Source: an uncultured Pelagibacteraceae bacterium
Lineage (GTDB): Bacteria > Pseudomonadota > Alphaproteobacteria > Pelagibacterales > Pelagibacteraceae
Assembly (NCBI GenBank): GCA_902581925.1
Contig: CACHQB010000002.1
Coordinates: 1 to 64,000 of the forward strand
Direction: 5' to 3'
Length of the DNA: 64,000 bases
Program-made: the position numbers and the translations under genes
Part shown: piece after piece, positions 1-9,306 of the stretch
Layout: the number at the start of each line of letters is the position of its first letter
Position numbering within the stretch: position 1 is the first letter of the stretch
Notes under the pieces: model-generated
The model's input: only the letters and a program-made list of their open reading frames with translations
What the model was told of the DNA's origin: nothing
Database searches by the model: none

Positions 1-1307
1 GAAGAGGATCACCTTTAGCTGTTGGTTATGGACCAAATGAAAACTATCTAGGATCAGACTCCTATGCTTTGAAATCAATGACAAATAAAATCACATACCT
101 TGATGATGGTGAATTTTGTGTTGTTAAAAAAGATCAGGTTCTTTTCTTCAATGAAGAAGGGAAAAAAGTTAATAAAAAAATATTAGAATTATCATCAGAT
201 GAAGCAAGTTATGACAAAGGTGATTTTAAACATTTCATGGCAAAAGAAATTGAAGAACAACCAACAACAATTAAAACTGGAATTAAAGAGTATGTAGATA
301 ATGTAAATAAAGATATAAATATTTTTAATTTTCCTTGGAAAATAGATGAAATTAATTCGATAACTTTAATTGGCTGCGGAACTGCATACCATTCTTGTTT
401 AATGGCTAAATATTGGTTTGAGGAACTTACAAACTTGGATGTTAATATAGATATAGCGTCAGAATTTAGATACAGAAAAAATAGGTTTAAAAAAGATACT
501 TTATATGTCTTTGTTTCACAATCAGGCGAAACTGCAGATACTTATGCAGCCTTAGATCTTTGTAATAAAAATAATATGAAGACATGTGCGGTAGTCAATG
601 TAATTGAAAGCTCAATTGCAAGAGATTCTAATTTTGTTTTACCAATTCATTGTGGTCCTGAAATAGGAGTTGCATCAACAAAAGCATTTCTAGGTCAAAT
701 ACTAGTATTGTATATTTTGGCCTTAAAACTTGGATCATTAAGAAAGGAAATTAAAAAACAAGAATATCAAGAAAAGATTAAAGACTTAAAAGATCTACCG
801 GTATTAATAGAAAAAACTTTATTACATGATCATGATATTCAGGCAATATCCTCAACATTTAATGAGGCTAAAGGTTCAATGTTTTTAGGAAGAGGTTATT
901 CATATCCGATAGCTTTAGAAGGAGCATTAAAATTAAAAGAACTTTCATATGTTCATGCTGAAGGATATCCAGCAGGTGAAATGAAACACGGGCCATTAGC
1001 TTTGATTGAAGAGGGTATGCCAGTTGTAGTTTTAGCTCCAAGAGATAATTATTACAAAAAAACTATTTCAAATATGCAAGAAGTTATAGCTAGAGGTGCA
1101 AAAGTATTATTAATAACAAATAAAAGTAAAGATGAAGTTGTCTCTGAAAATATTTGGGAAACAATAGAGGTTGAGAATACTAATGATGATCTGCTTCCAT
1201 TTTTATTAACGATACCCCTTCAAAAATTAGCTTATTATTCAGCTCTTAAAAAAGGTTATGATATTGATAAGCCAAGAAATTTGGCTAAATCTGTCACTGT
1301 TGAATAA
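1..1307 (+). CDS. glmS: Glutamine--fructose-6-phosphate aminotransferase, 5'-truncated by window edge
   Basis: This enzyme makes glucosamine-6-phosphate from fructose-6-phosphate and glutamine, the entry step to UDP-GlcNAc for peptidoglycan and lipid A. The frame is open from the first bases: RGSPLAVG, from the end of the glutaminase domain, is read at 3-26, so the true start lies outside the window and about 434 residues are visible. Two SIS domains follow, with SIS1 motifs IGCGTAYHS and SQSGETADT, then SIS2 with GRGYSYPIALEGALKLKE and the GEMKHGP segment. The C terminus KPRNLAKSVTVE is the conserved isomerase tail. An ATG or TTG near 69 is internal and not the start. The assignment is secure. 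Confidence 0.97.
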   Translation, partial: RGSPLAVGYGPNENYLGSDSYALKSMTNKITYLDDGEFCVVKKDQVLFFNEEGKKVNKKILELSSDEASYDKGDFKHFMAKEIEEQPTTIKTGIKEYVDNVNKDINIFNFPWKIDEINSITLIGCGTAYHSCLMAKYWFEELTNLDVNIDIASEFRYRKNRFKKDTLYVFVSQSGETADTYAALDLCNKNNMKTCAVVNVIESSIARDSNFVLPIHCGPEIGVASTKAFLGQILVLYILALKLGSLRKEIKKQEYQEKIKDLKDLPVLIEKTLLHDHDIQAISSTFNEAKGSMFLGRGYSYPIALEGALKLKELSYVHAEGYPAGEMKHGPLALIEEGMPVVVLAPRDNYYKKTISNMQEVIARGAKVLLITNKSKDEVVSENIWETIEVENTNDDLLPFLLTIPLQKLAYYSALKKGYDIDKPRNLAKSVTVE

Positions 1308-1342
1308 ACTTAAAACTCTGTTAAAACACTTTCAGGTTGAAT

Positions 1343-2722
1343 ATGAAAAGTTGGAAAAAAAATAGTTGGAGAAAATATCCAGTTAAACACATACCTGAGT
1401 ATCCTGATAAAAAAGAACTAGATAAGGTATTAGATAAGATTGGAACATTTCCTCCCTTAGTCTTTGCTGGTGAAACAAGACATCTTAAAAGTCAGTTAGC
1501 TGATGTCGTAGATGGTAAAGCGTTTTTACTTCAAGGTGGAGACTGCGCAGAAAGTTTCGCAGAATTTAACCCAGATAACATAAGGGATACATTTAAACTA
1601 ATGTTACAAATGTCATTAGTTATGACTTATTCTGCATCCTTACCAGTTGTTAAAGTTGGAAGAATAGCTGGACAGTTTTCAAAACCTAGAAGTGCTCCAA
1701 CAGAAATTAAAGACGGTGTAGAACTGCCAAGCTACTTAGGCGATAACATAAATGCAATGGAATTTACAGAGAAAGCAAGAGTTCCAGATCCTAAAAGATT
1801 GTTTAAAGCTTATTCTCAATCAGCTGCAACTCTCAATCTTATTAGAGCTTTTTCAAAAGGAGGTTTTGCAGATTTAAATAAAGTTCATTTATGGAATTTA
1901 GATTATATTAAAAAAAGCCCGCAAGCTAAAAAATTTAAAGATCTTGAAGATAAAATTGCTGATGCTATAGCTTTTATGAGAGCATGTGGAATTACCTCAG
2001 ATTTTAATAATAGGTTGTATACTGTAAATTTTTGGACATCGCATGAAGCTTTATTGTTACCTTTTGAAGAGTCTATGACTAGAACTGATTCTACTACTGG
2101 GGAAAATCATGATACTTCAGCCCACTTTGTTTGGATTGGAGATAGAACTAGACAATTAGATGGTGGCCATGTTGAATTTTGCAGAGGCATAGAAAATCCA
2201 ATAGGCATTAAATGTGGACCGACTTTAAAAGCAGATGATTTAATCAATCTTTGTAATCGTATAAATCCAAGAAATGAAAAAGGAAAAATTACACTGATTT
2301 CTAGATTTGGTGCAGATAATGTCTCAAAATTTTTACCAAAATTAATTAGAGCTATAAAAAAAGAGGGATTAAATGTGATTTGGTCATGTGATCCTTGTCA
2401 CGGAAATACAATTAAAGCTGCAACAGGATTTAAAACAAGGCCATTCAATAGTGTTTTAAGAGAAGTAAAAGAAGTTTTTTCATGCCATCAAAGTGAAGGA
2501 AGTTATGCGGGTGGCTTACATATTGAATTGACTGGTCAAGATGTAACTGAGTGTATAGGAGGTGCACAAAAGATATCTGAAAAAGATTTATCTTCTAGAT
2601 ATCATACTCATTGTGATCCAAGACTTAATGGAAACCAAGCTTTAGAATTAGCTTTTTTAATATCAGATGAGATTAAAAAGAATAGCATGTATTCGAAAAA
2701 TGCAGATAGAGCGGCATCTTAA
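1343..2722 (+). CDS. Class II 3-deoxy-7-phosphoheptulonate (DAHP) synthase
   Basis: First enzyme of the shikimate pathway, condensing phosphoenolpyruvate with erythrose-4-phosphate. It is the class II (plant/AroA-II) type: visible motifs are LLQGGDCAESF near residue 45, GIKCGPTLK, WSCDPCHGN with the metal-binding Cys/His region, and the tail motif HCDPRLNGNQALELAF. At 459 residues it has the normal family length. The frame is open from a TTG at 1337, but the ATG at 1343 gives the usual N terminus rich in W/K (MKSWKKNSWRKYP) and is preferred. It follows glmS with a 35-base gap and may share its transcript. Confidence 0.96.
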   Translation: MKSWKKNSWRKYPVKHIPEYPDKKELDKVLDKIGTFPPLVFAGETRHLKSQLADVVDGKAFLLQGGDCAESFAEFNPDNIRDTFKLMLQMSLVMTYSASLPVVKVGRIAGQFSKPRSAPTEIKDGVELPSYLGDNINAMEFTEKARVPDPKRLFKAYSQSAATLNLIRAFSKGGFADLNKVHLWNLDYIKKSPQAKKFKDLEDKIADAIAFMRACGITSDFNNRLYTVNFWTSHEALLLPFEESMTRTDSTTGENHDTSAHFVWIGDRTRQLDGGHVEFCRGIENPIGIKCGPTLKADDLINLCNRINPRNEKGKITLISRFGADNVSKFLPKLIRAIKKEGLNVIWSCDPCHGNTIKAATGFKTRPFNSVLREVKEVFSCHQSEGSYAGGLHIELTGQDVTECIGGAQKISEKDLSSRYHTHCDPRLNGNQALELAFLISDEIKKNSMYSKNADRAAS

Positions 2723-2761
2723 TACATTGTAAAATTTCGAAAAATAAATATTTTCAATTCT

Positions 2762-3499
2762 ATGGAACCTTCTAAAAAAGTAAAATTCATCTCTGATTGG
2801 ATTAAAAACTATGTAAATAATATGCCTACAAGAGCAGAGTCATTAATTATAGGTATTTCTGGTGGAATCGATTCTTCAGTATCAAGCACACTTAGTGCAA
2901 TGACAGGTTTAAAAACTATTGTTTTGTCTATGCCAATAAAACAAAAATCCCATCAACATGATTTAAGTTTAAAGCACCAAGAATGGTTAGTAAAAAACTT
3001 CAAAAATATTGAAGCACATACAATTAATCTAGACGAGTTATTTCTAGCATTTAATTCAAGCTTATCGAAATTTGATAGTGAACATGGAATGGCTAATTCA
3101 AGAGCTAGATTGAGAATGACCACTCTTTATCAGGTAGCTGCAGCTAATAAAGGAATTGTTGTAGGAACGGGAAACAAAGTCGAGGATTTTGGTGTTGGAT
3201 TTTACACAAAGTATGGTGATGGTGGAGTTGATATTTCACCAATAGCAGATTGTAATAAATCTCAAGTGTGGGAATTAGGAAAAGAATTAGGAATTTTGAA
3301 AGAGATTATCGATGCTTCTCCAACTGACGGATTATGGGATGATGGTAGAACCGACGAAGGTCAACTTGGATTAAAATATAATGAATTAGAAGAAGCTATG
3401 GAGAATCCAAATTCACCGAATCGTGCAAAATACGAAAATATTAGAAAACAAAATATGCATAAAATGGAGCCAATTCCTGTATGCATAATTCCAAATTAA
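2762..3499 (+). CDS. nadE: NH3-dependent NAD(+) synthetase
   Basis: Catalyses the last step of NAD synthesis, amidating deamido-NAD. The N-type ATP pyrophosphatase loop SGGIDSSVSS is at about residues 33-42. The deamido-NAD/metal region GTGNKVEDFGVGFYTKYGDG and the segment ISPIADCNKSQVW are conserved. At 245 residues it lacks the nitrilase-like glutaminase domain of the long enzymes, so it should use free ammonia. Start ATG at 2762. A second NAD-related gene, the NAD kinase, lies at 27 kb. Confidence 0.95.
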   Translation: MEPSKKVKFISDWIKNYVNNMPTRAESLIIGISGGIDSSVSSTLSAMTGLKTIVLSMPIKQKSHQHDLSLKHQEWLVKNFKNIEAHTINLDELFLAFNSSLSKFDSEHGMANSRARLRMTTLYQVAAANKGIVVGTGNKVEDFGVGFYTKYGDGGVDISPIADCNKSQVWELGKELGILKEIIDASPTDGLWDDGRTDEGQLGLKYNELEEAMENPNSPNRAKYENIRKQNMHKMEPIPVCIIPN

Positions 3500-3544
3500 T
3501 CAAATAGATTCACAAATCTATAATTTAAGTATATTTCTTCAACT

Positions 3545-4900
3545 ATGAGTTTAGATATTTTTTTAACAAATAATCTTACTAACAAAAAAGAAAAATTTAT
3601 TCCTCAAGATAAAAATAATGTAAGAATGTATGTTTGTGGCCCAACTGTTTATGATGATCCACATATTGGTAATGCTAGACCAGTTGTTGTATTTGATGTT
3701 CTTTTTAAAATTTTAAAAAATGAATATCCAAATGTAACTTATGTCAGAAATATTACAGATGTTGATGATAAAATAATAAAATCATCAAATGAAAAAAATA
3801 TTTCTATTTTAGATCTTACAAAAAAAATTACTCAAAACTTTAATGAAGATTGTATTTATCTAAATTGTGAAAAACCAACTCATGAGCCTAAAGCAACTAA
3901 GCATATTCCTGAGATGATAGAAATGATCTCTGAATTAATTAAAAAAGGATTTGCATACGAAAACAACAAGCATGTTTATTTCGAGGTAAAAAAATTTGAA
4001 GATTATGGTCAATTATCAAATAAAAAATTAGATGAATTGGTTGCAGGATCAAGAATTGAAGTAAGCGATAATAAAAAAAATCCTGAAGATTTTGTTCTAT
4101 GGAAACCATCAGAAACAGACGAGCCATCATGGGATTCACCTTGGGGCAATGGAAGACCTGGTTGGCATTTAGAATGTTCAGCAATGTCTAAAAAATATTT
4201 AGGAAAAGAATTTGATATTCATGGTGGAGGTATTGACTTGTTGTTTCCTCATCATGAAAATGAAATAGCTCAATCAAGATGTGCAAATGATAGCAAGGCG
4301 TTTGCTAATTATTGGTTGCATAATGCTTTCATAACTATGTCAAATGAAAAAATGGCAAAATCTCAAGGTAATATTTTAAAAATTAAAGATTTTAGAAATA
4401 ATAAAAGTGGTCAAGTTTTAAGATTGGCTTTAATGAGTGCACATTATCGACAGCCACTCGATTGGAATGATAAACTTTTAGAGGACTGTGAAAATACAAT
4501 TAGTAAATGGTATAATGTTTATTTAAACATTGAAAGAAAAACTAAAATTTCAGATGAAATTTTAAAACCTCTTCTCGATGATTTAAATACTCCAGGCTAT
4601 ATTGCCAATTTGCATAAATTGTATGAGAAAGCATCAAAAGGTTCTGATGAAGATAAAAGGCTATTTATTTCTGCATGTCATTTTATTGGATTATTAAATG
4701 AAACTAAAGAGGATTGGTTAAAATTTAAGAAAAGCAAGGTATCAATTTCTGAAAATGAAATTTTAATTAAAATTAATAAAAGAAATGAGGCTAGATTTAA
4801 TAAAAATTATGAGGAAGCTGATAATATAAGAGATGAGCTTTTAGACAAAGGTGTTTTAATAGAAGATAAAGATGGTAAAACGGTCTGGAAATTTAAATGA
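3545..4900 (+). CDS. cysS: Cysteinyl-tRNA synthetase
   Basis: Class I aminoacyl-tRNA synthetase charging tRNA-Cys in the cytosol. The N-terminal catalytic domain has the Cys ligand in YVCGPTVYD (about residues 29-37), the HIGH-type signature HIGNARP, the zinc ligands around WHLECSAM and HHENE, and the class I signature KMAKSQGN near residue 270. The C-terminal part is shortened (451 residues against about 460 in E. coli), and the anticodon-binding tail ends in DGKTVWKFK. It overlaps the next gene by four bases (ATGA), implying translational coupling. Confidence 0.97.
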   Translation: MSLDIFLTNNLTNKKEKFIPQDKNNVRMYVCGPTVYDDPHIGNARPVVVFDVLFKILKNEYPNVTYVRNITDVDDKIIKSSNEKNISILDLTKKITQNFNEDCIYLNCEKPTHEPKATKHIPEMIEMISELIKKGFAYENNKHVYFEVKKFEDYGQLSNKKLDELVAGSRIEVSDNKKNPEDFVLWKPSETDEPSWDSPWGNGRPGWHLECSAMSKKYLGKEFDIHGGGIDLLFPHHENEIAQSRCANDSKAFANYWLHNAFITMSNEKMAKSQGNILKIKDFRNNKSGQVLRLALMSAHYRQPLDWNDKLLEDCENTISKWYNVYLNIERKTKISDEILKPLLDDLNTPGYIANLHKLYEKASKGSDEDKRLFISACHFIGLLNETKEDWLKFKKSKVSISENEILIKINKRNEARFNKNYEEADNIRDELLDKGVLIEDKDGKTVWKFK

Positions 4901-6498
4901 GCAAAGATCGGTTATATATTTTTGATACAACGCTCCGTGATGGTGCCCAGACTCAAGGTGTAGATTTTTCAATTGATGATAAAGAAAAGATATCATTATC
5001 TCTTGATACATTAGGTGTTGATTATATTGAAGGAGGTTGGCCAGGAGCAAATCCTACAGATACTGAATTTTTTAATAAGAGTCATGATTTTAAATCTGCA
5101 AAATTAACTGCATTTGGAATGACCAAAAAAACTGAACATAGTGCTGAGAATGATCCAATGCTATCCTCATTAATTAATTCAAAAAGTTCATCAGTATGTT
5201 TGTTTGGTAAATCTTGGGATTTTCAAGTGGATGTTGCTCTTGGTATTTCAAATAATCAAAATCTTTCAAATATAAGTGAAAGTGCAAAACATATAGTTAA
5301 ATCTGGTAAAGAGTTCATGTTTGATGCGGAACATTTCTTTGATGGGTATAAATCTAATCCTGAATATGCAATATCTTGTTTAAAAGCAGCCTATGATAAT
5401 GGTGCTAGATGGATTGTTTTATGTGATACAAATGGTGGAACCCTTCCTCATGAAGTAACTAAAATTGTAAAAGACGTCATTAAACATATTCCTGGTAAAA
5501 ATTTAGGAATTCATGCTCATAACGATACTGAAAATGCAGTAGCTAATAGTTTAGCTGCTGTTCAAGCAGGAGTCAGACAAGTTCAGGGTACTTTAAATGG
5601 ATTAGGAGAGAGATGCGGAAATGCAAATTTAGTTTCACTAATTCCAACTTTTTTTTTAAAAAAAGATTTTTATGAAAATTATGAATTAAATATTAAACGT
5701 GAAAATTTAAAAAATTTAACTCAATGCTCAAGGTTATTAGATGAACTGTTAAACAGAAAACCAAACAAACATCTTCCTTATGTTGGTGCTTCAGCTTTTT
5801 CTCACAAAGGTGGCATGCATGTTTCTGCTGTTCAAAAAGATCCAAAAACTTACGAACATGTTAATCCTGAGGAAGTTGGAAATTCAAGAAATATAGTTGT
5901 TTCTGATCAATCTGGGCAGTCAAATATAATGTCTAGATTAAATTTAATAGGAATTAAAGTTGAGAAAAGTGATCCAAAAATTAAAAAACTTTTAGATGAA
6001 GTTAAAGATAGAGAATTTATCGGTTATAGTTACGATGGTGCTGATGCGTCTTTTGAATTATTAGCACGAAGATTAATGGGCGAGATACCAAGATATATTT
6101 CAATTAATGAATATGATGTTTCAGTTAAGAAAGACAATGCAGGAGAAATTGTTTCATATGCAAAAGCTCAATTAGAAGTAGATGGAAATAAAATTTTGTG
6201 TGAGGGACAAGGAAATGGACCTGTTAATGCTCTAGATAATGCTATTAGAAAGAATGTTAATAAGCTTACAAAATATTCAGTATATTTAAAAGATTTAAGA
6301 CTTGTTGATTATAAAGTTAGAATTTTAAATACTGGTACTGAAGCTGTAACAAGAGTTAGCATAGAAAGTACAGACTCTAAAGGTGTCAATTGGTTCACTA
6401 TTGGGGTATCACCAAATATCATTGATGCATCCTTCAAAGCTTTAGTTGATAGTTTAGATTACAAGTTATTTAAGGATAAAGCTCCTGGAAGTTTGTAA
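4897..6498 (+). CDS. cimA: (R)-citramalate synthase
   Basis: Condenses acetyl-CoA and pyruvate to citramalate, giving a threonine-independent entry to isoleucine synthesis. The TIM-barrel domain begins with FDTTLRDGAQTQGVDFS (residues 9-25), and HAHNDTENAVANSL supplies the metal-binding histidines, followed by GTLNGLGERCGNANL. The last ~120 residues form a LeuA-type regulatory dimer domain (GTEAVTRVSI region). Length 533 and the GAQ (not GEQ) signature favour CimA over 2-isopropylmalate synthase, though a homologous LeuA-like role cannot be excluded. Its start overlaps cysS; the next gene starts two bases after its stop. Confidence 0.88.
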   Translation: MSKDRLYIFDTTLRDGAQTQGVDFSIDDKEKISLSLDTLGVDYIEGGWPGANPTDTEFFNKSHDFKSAKLTAFGMTKKTEHSAENDPMLSSLINSKSSSVCLFGKSWDFQVDVALGISNNQNLSNISESAKHIVKSGKEFMFDAEHFFDGYKSNPEYAISCLKAAYDNGARWIVLCDTNGGTLPHEVTKIVKDVIKHIPGKNLGIHAHNDTENAVANSLAAVQAGVRQVQGTLNGLGERCGNANLVSLIPTFFLKKDFYENYELNIKRENLKNLTQCSRLLDELLNRKPNKHLPYVGASAFSHKGGMHVSAVQKDPKTYEHVNPEEVGNSRNIVVSDQSGQSNIMSRLNLIGIKVEKSDPKIKKLLDEVKDREFIGYSYDGADASFELLARRLMGEIPRYISINEYDVSVKKDNAGEIVSYAKAQLEVDGNKILCEGQGNGPVNALDNAIRKNVNKLTKYSVYLKDLRLVDYKVRILNTGTEAVTRVSIESTDSKGVNWFTIGVSPNIIDASFKALVDSLDYKLFKDKAPGSL

Positions 6499-6500
6499 GA

Positions 6501-7364
6501 ATGAAAATTAAAAAATTTTCAGAAAAACCTTTAGACGTAGAAACAAGAATTGGCGCTAAACCAATAGTTTGTTACCCTAACTCTAATCTTGAAGAAAAAA
6601 ATTTAAATATTTTACATTCTGCACGTAAACACCTGGTTAAAAAAGATGAGGTTATTATCCCACCAAGAGACGCAAAAACATTCGAGGTTAAATTTGGTGA
6701 GTTTTTTAGAATTGAAAGTGTAGAAGGACCTCAAGTAGGAGATTTAAACCTATTTAATTTAAATAATTTAGAGGAAAAATTTTACTCAGGAAAAACAAGG
6801 GCTCTTTATGGAACACATCTTTCAGTAGGTGATAAAATGTTTAGTAGTTTCCCATATCTCAGATCTTTAGCAACAATTACTTGGGATACATTAGATTGGT
6901 ATGGTTACGATAAAGATGGAGGTTCGGTTCATGATGTGATTGGCACGAGATGTGATCCTTATACCTCAAAACTTTTGAGTGATAAGGATTATCACTATTG
7001 TTGTCACTCAAATTTAACTAGATCTTTAATTAAAGAAAAAAATGTTCAACTAGACCATGCAGAAAAAATAGTTCATGATGTATTAAACGTCTTTATGTTA
7101 ACTGGATTTACAAATGATACTAATCAATATTTTATGAAAGCAAGTCCAGTTAGACCAGGTGATTATTTAGAATTTTTTGCAGAAACAGATTTATTGGGTG
7201 CTCTTTCTGCTTGTCCAGGAGGTGATTGTGGATCAGAACATTCGTCTGATGTAGCAAAATGTTATCCTTTAAAAGTTTCTATTTGGAAAGTAGATCCTAA
7301 ATATTTAAATAATATAGAACCATCAGCTATTTCAAAATATAATAGAAATCATGGCATAGATTAA
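6501..7364 (+). CDS. DUF1989 / urea-carboxylase-associated family protein
   Basis: A 287-residue cytosolic protein of the DUF1989 (YcgI / urea amidolyase-associated) family. Visible family features are the central RALYGTHLSVGDKMFS segment and the C-terminal CPGGDCGSE motif, where Cys, Asp and Glu could bind a metal. Members are often found near urea or amine catabolism genes, but the biochemical role is not settled. Here it lies between citramalate synthase and a tRNA methyltransferase, which gives no clear hint. There is no signal peptide or membrane segment. It overlaps the following gene by one base. Confidence 0.8.
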   Translation: MKIKKFSEKPLDVETRIGAKPIVCYPNSNLEEKNLNILHSARKHLVKKDEVIIPPRDAKTFEVKFGEFFRIESVEGPQVGDLNLFNLNNLEEKFYSGKTRALYGTHLSVGDKMFSSFPYLRSLATITWDTLDWYGYDKDGGSVHDVIGTRCDPYTSKLLSDKDYHYCCHSNLTRSLIKEKNVQLDHAEKIVHDVLNVFMLTGFTNDTNQYFMKASPVRPGDYLEFFAETDLLGALSACPGGDCGSEHSSDVAKCYPLKVSIWKVDPKYLNNIEPSAISKYNRNHGID

Positions 7365-8077
7365 TGTCTATCAATAATATTTTTTTCATTTTACACAAGC
7401 CGCAGCTTTCAGAGAATATTGGTGCATGTGCGAGAGGAATGAAAAATTTTAATTTTCAAAAATTAATTGTTGTTGATCCAAAGCCAATATTCCCAAATGA
7501 TAAAATTTTGGCAACTTCTGTTGGTGCTAAAAATATAATTAATAAAGCAAAAAATTTTGAAGATTTAGAAATATCTTTAAAAAATATTGATATAGTGATT
7601 GCTACATCTGCAAGATTTAGAAATAAAAATATTAAACATATCCAATTAGAAGATTTAAAAAAAATAAATTTTAAAAAAAAAGTAGCTTTCTTATTTGGAT
7701 CAGAGGCATCTGGTTTGTCAAATAACGAAATAAGCTATGCAAATTACACTCTTCAAATTCCAACAAATCCTGATTTTAAATCATTAAATATATCTCATAG
7801 CTTAATAATAATTGCACAATATGTATCAAGTATAATCAATTCAAAAGTATCTTCTTTTAAAAAATCAAACAAAGTAAAATCAGCCTCTAAAAAAGAGATA
7901 GTTGCTATGGCAAATCTTTGTATAAAGAATCTTGAAGATATTAATTTCTTTAAATCAAAAGAGAAGAAGCCGATAATGCTTGAAAACTTGAGGAATATTT
8001 TTTATAGAATGGAATTATCAACCAAAGAAACACGTATTTTATCTGGTGTATTTGCAAGTTTAGGTAAAAAACGTTGA
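7364..8077 (+). CDS. trmJ: TrmH-family (SPOUT) RNA 2'-O-methyltransferase, TrmJ-like
   Basis: A predicted AdoMet-dependent 2'-O-methyltransferase of the SPOUT class. TrmJ enzymes modify nucleotide 32 in the anticodon loop of tRNAs. Three knot motifs are visible: HKPQLSENIGACARGMKN near the N terminus, LFGSEASGLSNNEI in the middle and SLNISHSLIIIAQY. Length 237 matches the TrmJ group with its short C-terminal extension. The family is secure; the exact target (tRNA C32/U32 or another RNA) is inferred from the N-terminal motif. The ATG shares its A with the upstream stop codon. Confidence 0.82.
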   Translation: MSINNIFFILHKPQLSENIGACARGMKNFNFQKLIVVDPKPIFPNDKILATSVGAKNIINKAKNFEDLEISLKNIDIVIATSARFRNKNIKHIQLEDLKKINFKKKVAFLFGSEASGLSNNEISYANYTLQIPTNPDFKSLNISHSLIIIAQYVSSIINSKVSSFKKSNKVKSASKKEIVAMANLCIKNLEDINFFKSKEKKPIMLENLRNIFYRMELSTKETRILSGVFASLGKKR

Positions 8078-8105
8078 TTGACAAAATTAAGAGTAAGTTT
8101 ATAAA
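8078..8105 (+). promoter_or_regulatory. Sigma70-type promoter for rpsD
   Basis: TTGACA at 8078-8083 and TATAAA at 8100-8105 are separated by 16 bases, directly in the gap between the trmJ-like stop and the rpsD start codon at 8118. The -35 box is a perfect consensus. It probably gives rpsD its own transcript. Confidence 0.7.
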
Positions 8106-8117
8106 GCCCACTATTAA

Positions 8118-8735
8118 ATGACAAAAAGATTAAACTCTAAACATAAAGTAGATAGAAGATTAAAAGTTAACCTTTGGGGCAGACCTAAAAGTCCTTTTAA
8201 TACAAGAGCCTATGGACCAGGACAACATGGTCAAACAAAAACATCAAAACCATCAGATTATGGAATTCAGCTTCAGGCTAAACAAAAATTAAAAGCCTAT
8301 TATGGTAACATTAACGAAAGACAATTTAGAAATATTTACAAAAAAGCAGTAATGCTTAAAGGTGATACTGGTGAAAACTTAATTGGCCTTCTAGAAAGAA
8401 GATTAGATTCTGTGATCTACAGAGCAAAATTTGCAACAACAATATTTTCAGCCAGACAATTAATTAATCATGGCCATGTAAAAGTTAATGGTAAAAAAGT
8501 AAATATTGGGAGCTATTTAGTTGGAGAAGAGGATTCAATTGAGATTAGAGATAAATCTAAACAACTTGCAATAATTGATATTGCTCTTGCAAACAAAGAA
8601 AGAGAAACTCCAGAATATATTCAGATGGATGAAAAAAACAAAAAACTAAAGTTTGTTAGAGTTCCAAAATTTGAAGAAGTTCCATATCCAATTGTTATGG
8701 AACCTAATTTAGTAATCGAATATTATTCTAGATAA
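8118..8735 (+). CDS. rpsD: 30S ribosomal protein S4
   Basis: Primary 16S rRNA-binding protein of the small subunit. The N-terminal S4 domain has [19 protein letters not shown] and the GQHGQ segment. The S4 RNA-binding domain proper, with [13 protein letters not shown] and [14 protein letters not shown], follows at about residues 90-140. 205 residues, usual length. It stands alone, away from the alpha operon where many bacteria keep it, as in other alphaproteobacteria. Its stop codon at 8733-8735 abuts the stop of the convergent grxD with no base between, so no separate terminator fits there. Confidence 0.98.
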   Translation: MTKRLNSKHKVDRRLKVNLWGRPKSPFNTRAYGPGQHGQTKTSKPSDYGIQLQAKQKLKAYYGNINERQFRNIYKKAVMLKGDTGENLIGLLERRLDSVIYRAKFATTIFSARQLINHGHVKVNGKKVNIGSYLVGEEDSIEIRDKSKQLAIIDIALANKERETPEYIQMDEKNKKLKFVRVPKFEEVPYPIVMEPNLVIEYYSR

Positions 8736-9074
8736 TTAGCTCTTAGCTTTAAAATTTATATTTTTGCTTTCAAAAAGTTTTGCTAATTCACCGCTTTCGT
8801 ACATTTCTTTAACAATGTCACATCCACCTATAAATTCATTTTTTACATAAAGCTGAGGGATTGTTGGCCAATCACTATATACTTTAATACCCTCTCTTAA
8901 ATTTTGATTTTCTAAAACATTTACCCCTTTAAAATTTACTTCAAGAACTTTTAAAATGTTAGAAGTAGCCATTGAAAATCCACATTGTGGAGCGTCAGGT
9001 GTTCCTTTCATAAATAAACAAACCTCGTTGTTTTCAATTTCATTTTTTATTAAATCATTTGTTTGTTGATCCAT
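8736..9074 (-). CDS. grxD: Monothiol glutaredoxin (Grx4/GrxD family)
   Basis: CGFS-type monothiol glutaredoxin that binds a bridging [2Fe-2S] cluster with glutathione and works in iron-sulfur trafficking. The active-site motif PQCGFS lies at about residues 29-34, and the WPTIPQLYV cis-Pro motif and the glutathione-binding GGCDI segment follow. 112 residues is normal. It is the last gene of the leftward run, one base after bolA. The BolA partner is known to form cluster-bridged heterodimers with this class of glutaredoxin, so the pairing is functionally meaningful. Confidence 0.95.
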   Translation of the reverse strand: MDQQTNDLIKNEIENNEVCLFMKGTPDAPQCGFSMATSNILKVLEVNFKGVNVLENQNLREGIKVYSDWPTIPQLYVKNEFIGGCDIVKEMYESGELAKLFESKNINFKAKS

Positions 9075-9075
9075 T

Positions 9076-9306
9076 TTAATTCTCCTTTGTTTTAATTGCT
9101 AAAGCATGAAGTTCATTACCCATTCTACCTTTTAACGCGTTGTAAACCATTTTGTGCTGCTCAATTTTACTTTTTCCAGAAAATTGAGACGAAGTAACGG
9201 TTGCTGAATAATGATTTCCATCACCTGCCAAATCTTGTATTTCAACAATTGCATCTGGCATTGCTTCTTTTATAAAATTCTCAATTTCTTTTAAATCCAT
9301 CGCCAT
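9076..9306 (-). CDS. BolA family protein
   Basis: Small (76 residues) BolA-like protein with a class II KH-like fold. The conserved core reads GDGNHYSATVTSSQFSGKS followed by the signature KIEQHKMVYNAL, including the His implicated in cluster ligation with CGFS glutaredoxins. It sits between purL (one-base overlap) and grxD (one-base gap) in the same operon, matching the known BolA-Grx partnership in iron-sulfur homeostasis. Its short length suggests the IbaG/YrbA-like subgroup rather than long BolA. Confidence 0.9.
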   Translation of the reverse strand: MAMDLKEIENFIKEAMPDAIVEIQDLAGDGNHYSATVTSSQFSGKSKIEQHKMVYNALKGRMGNELHALAIKTKEN

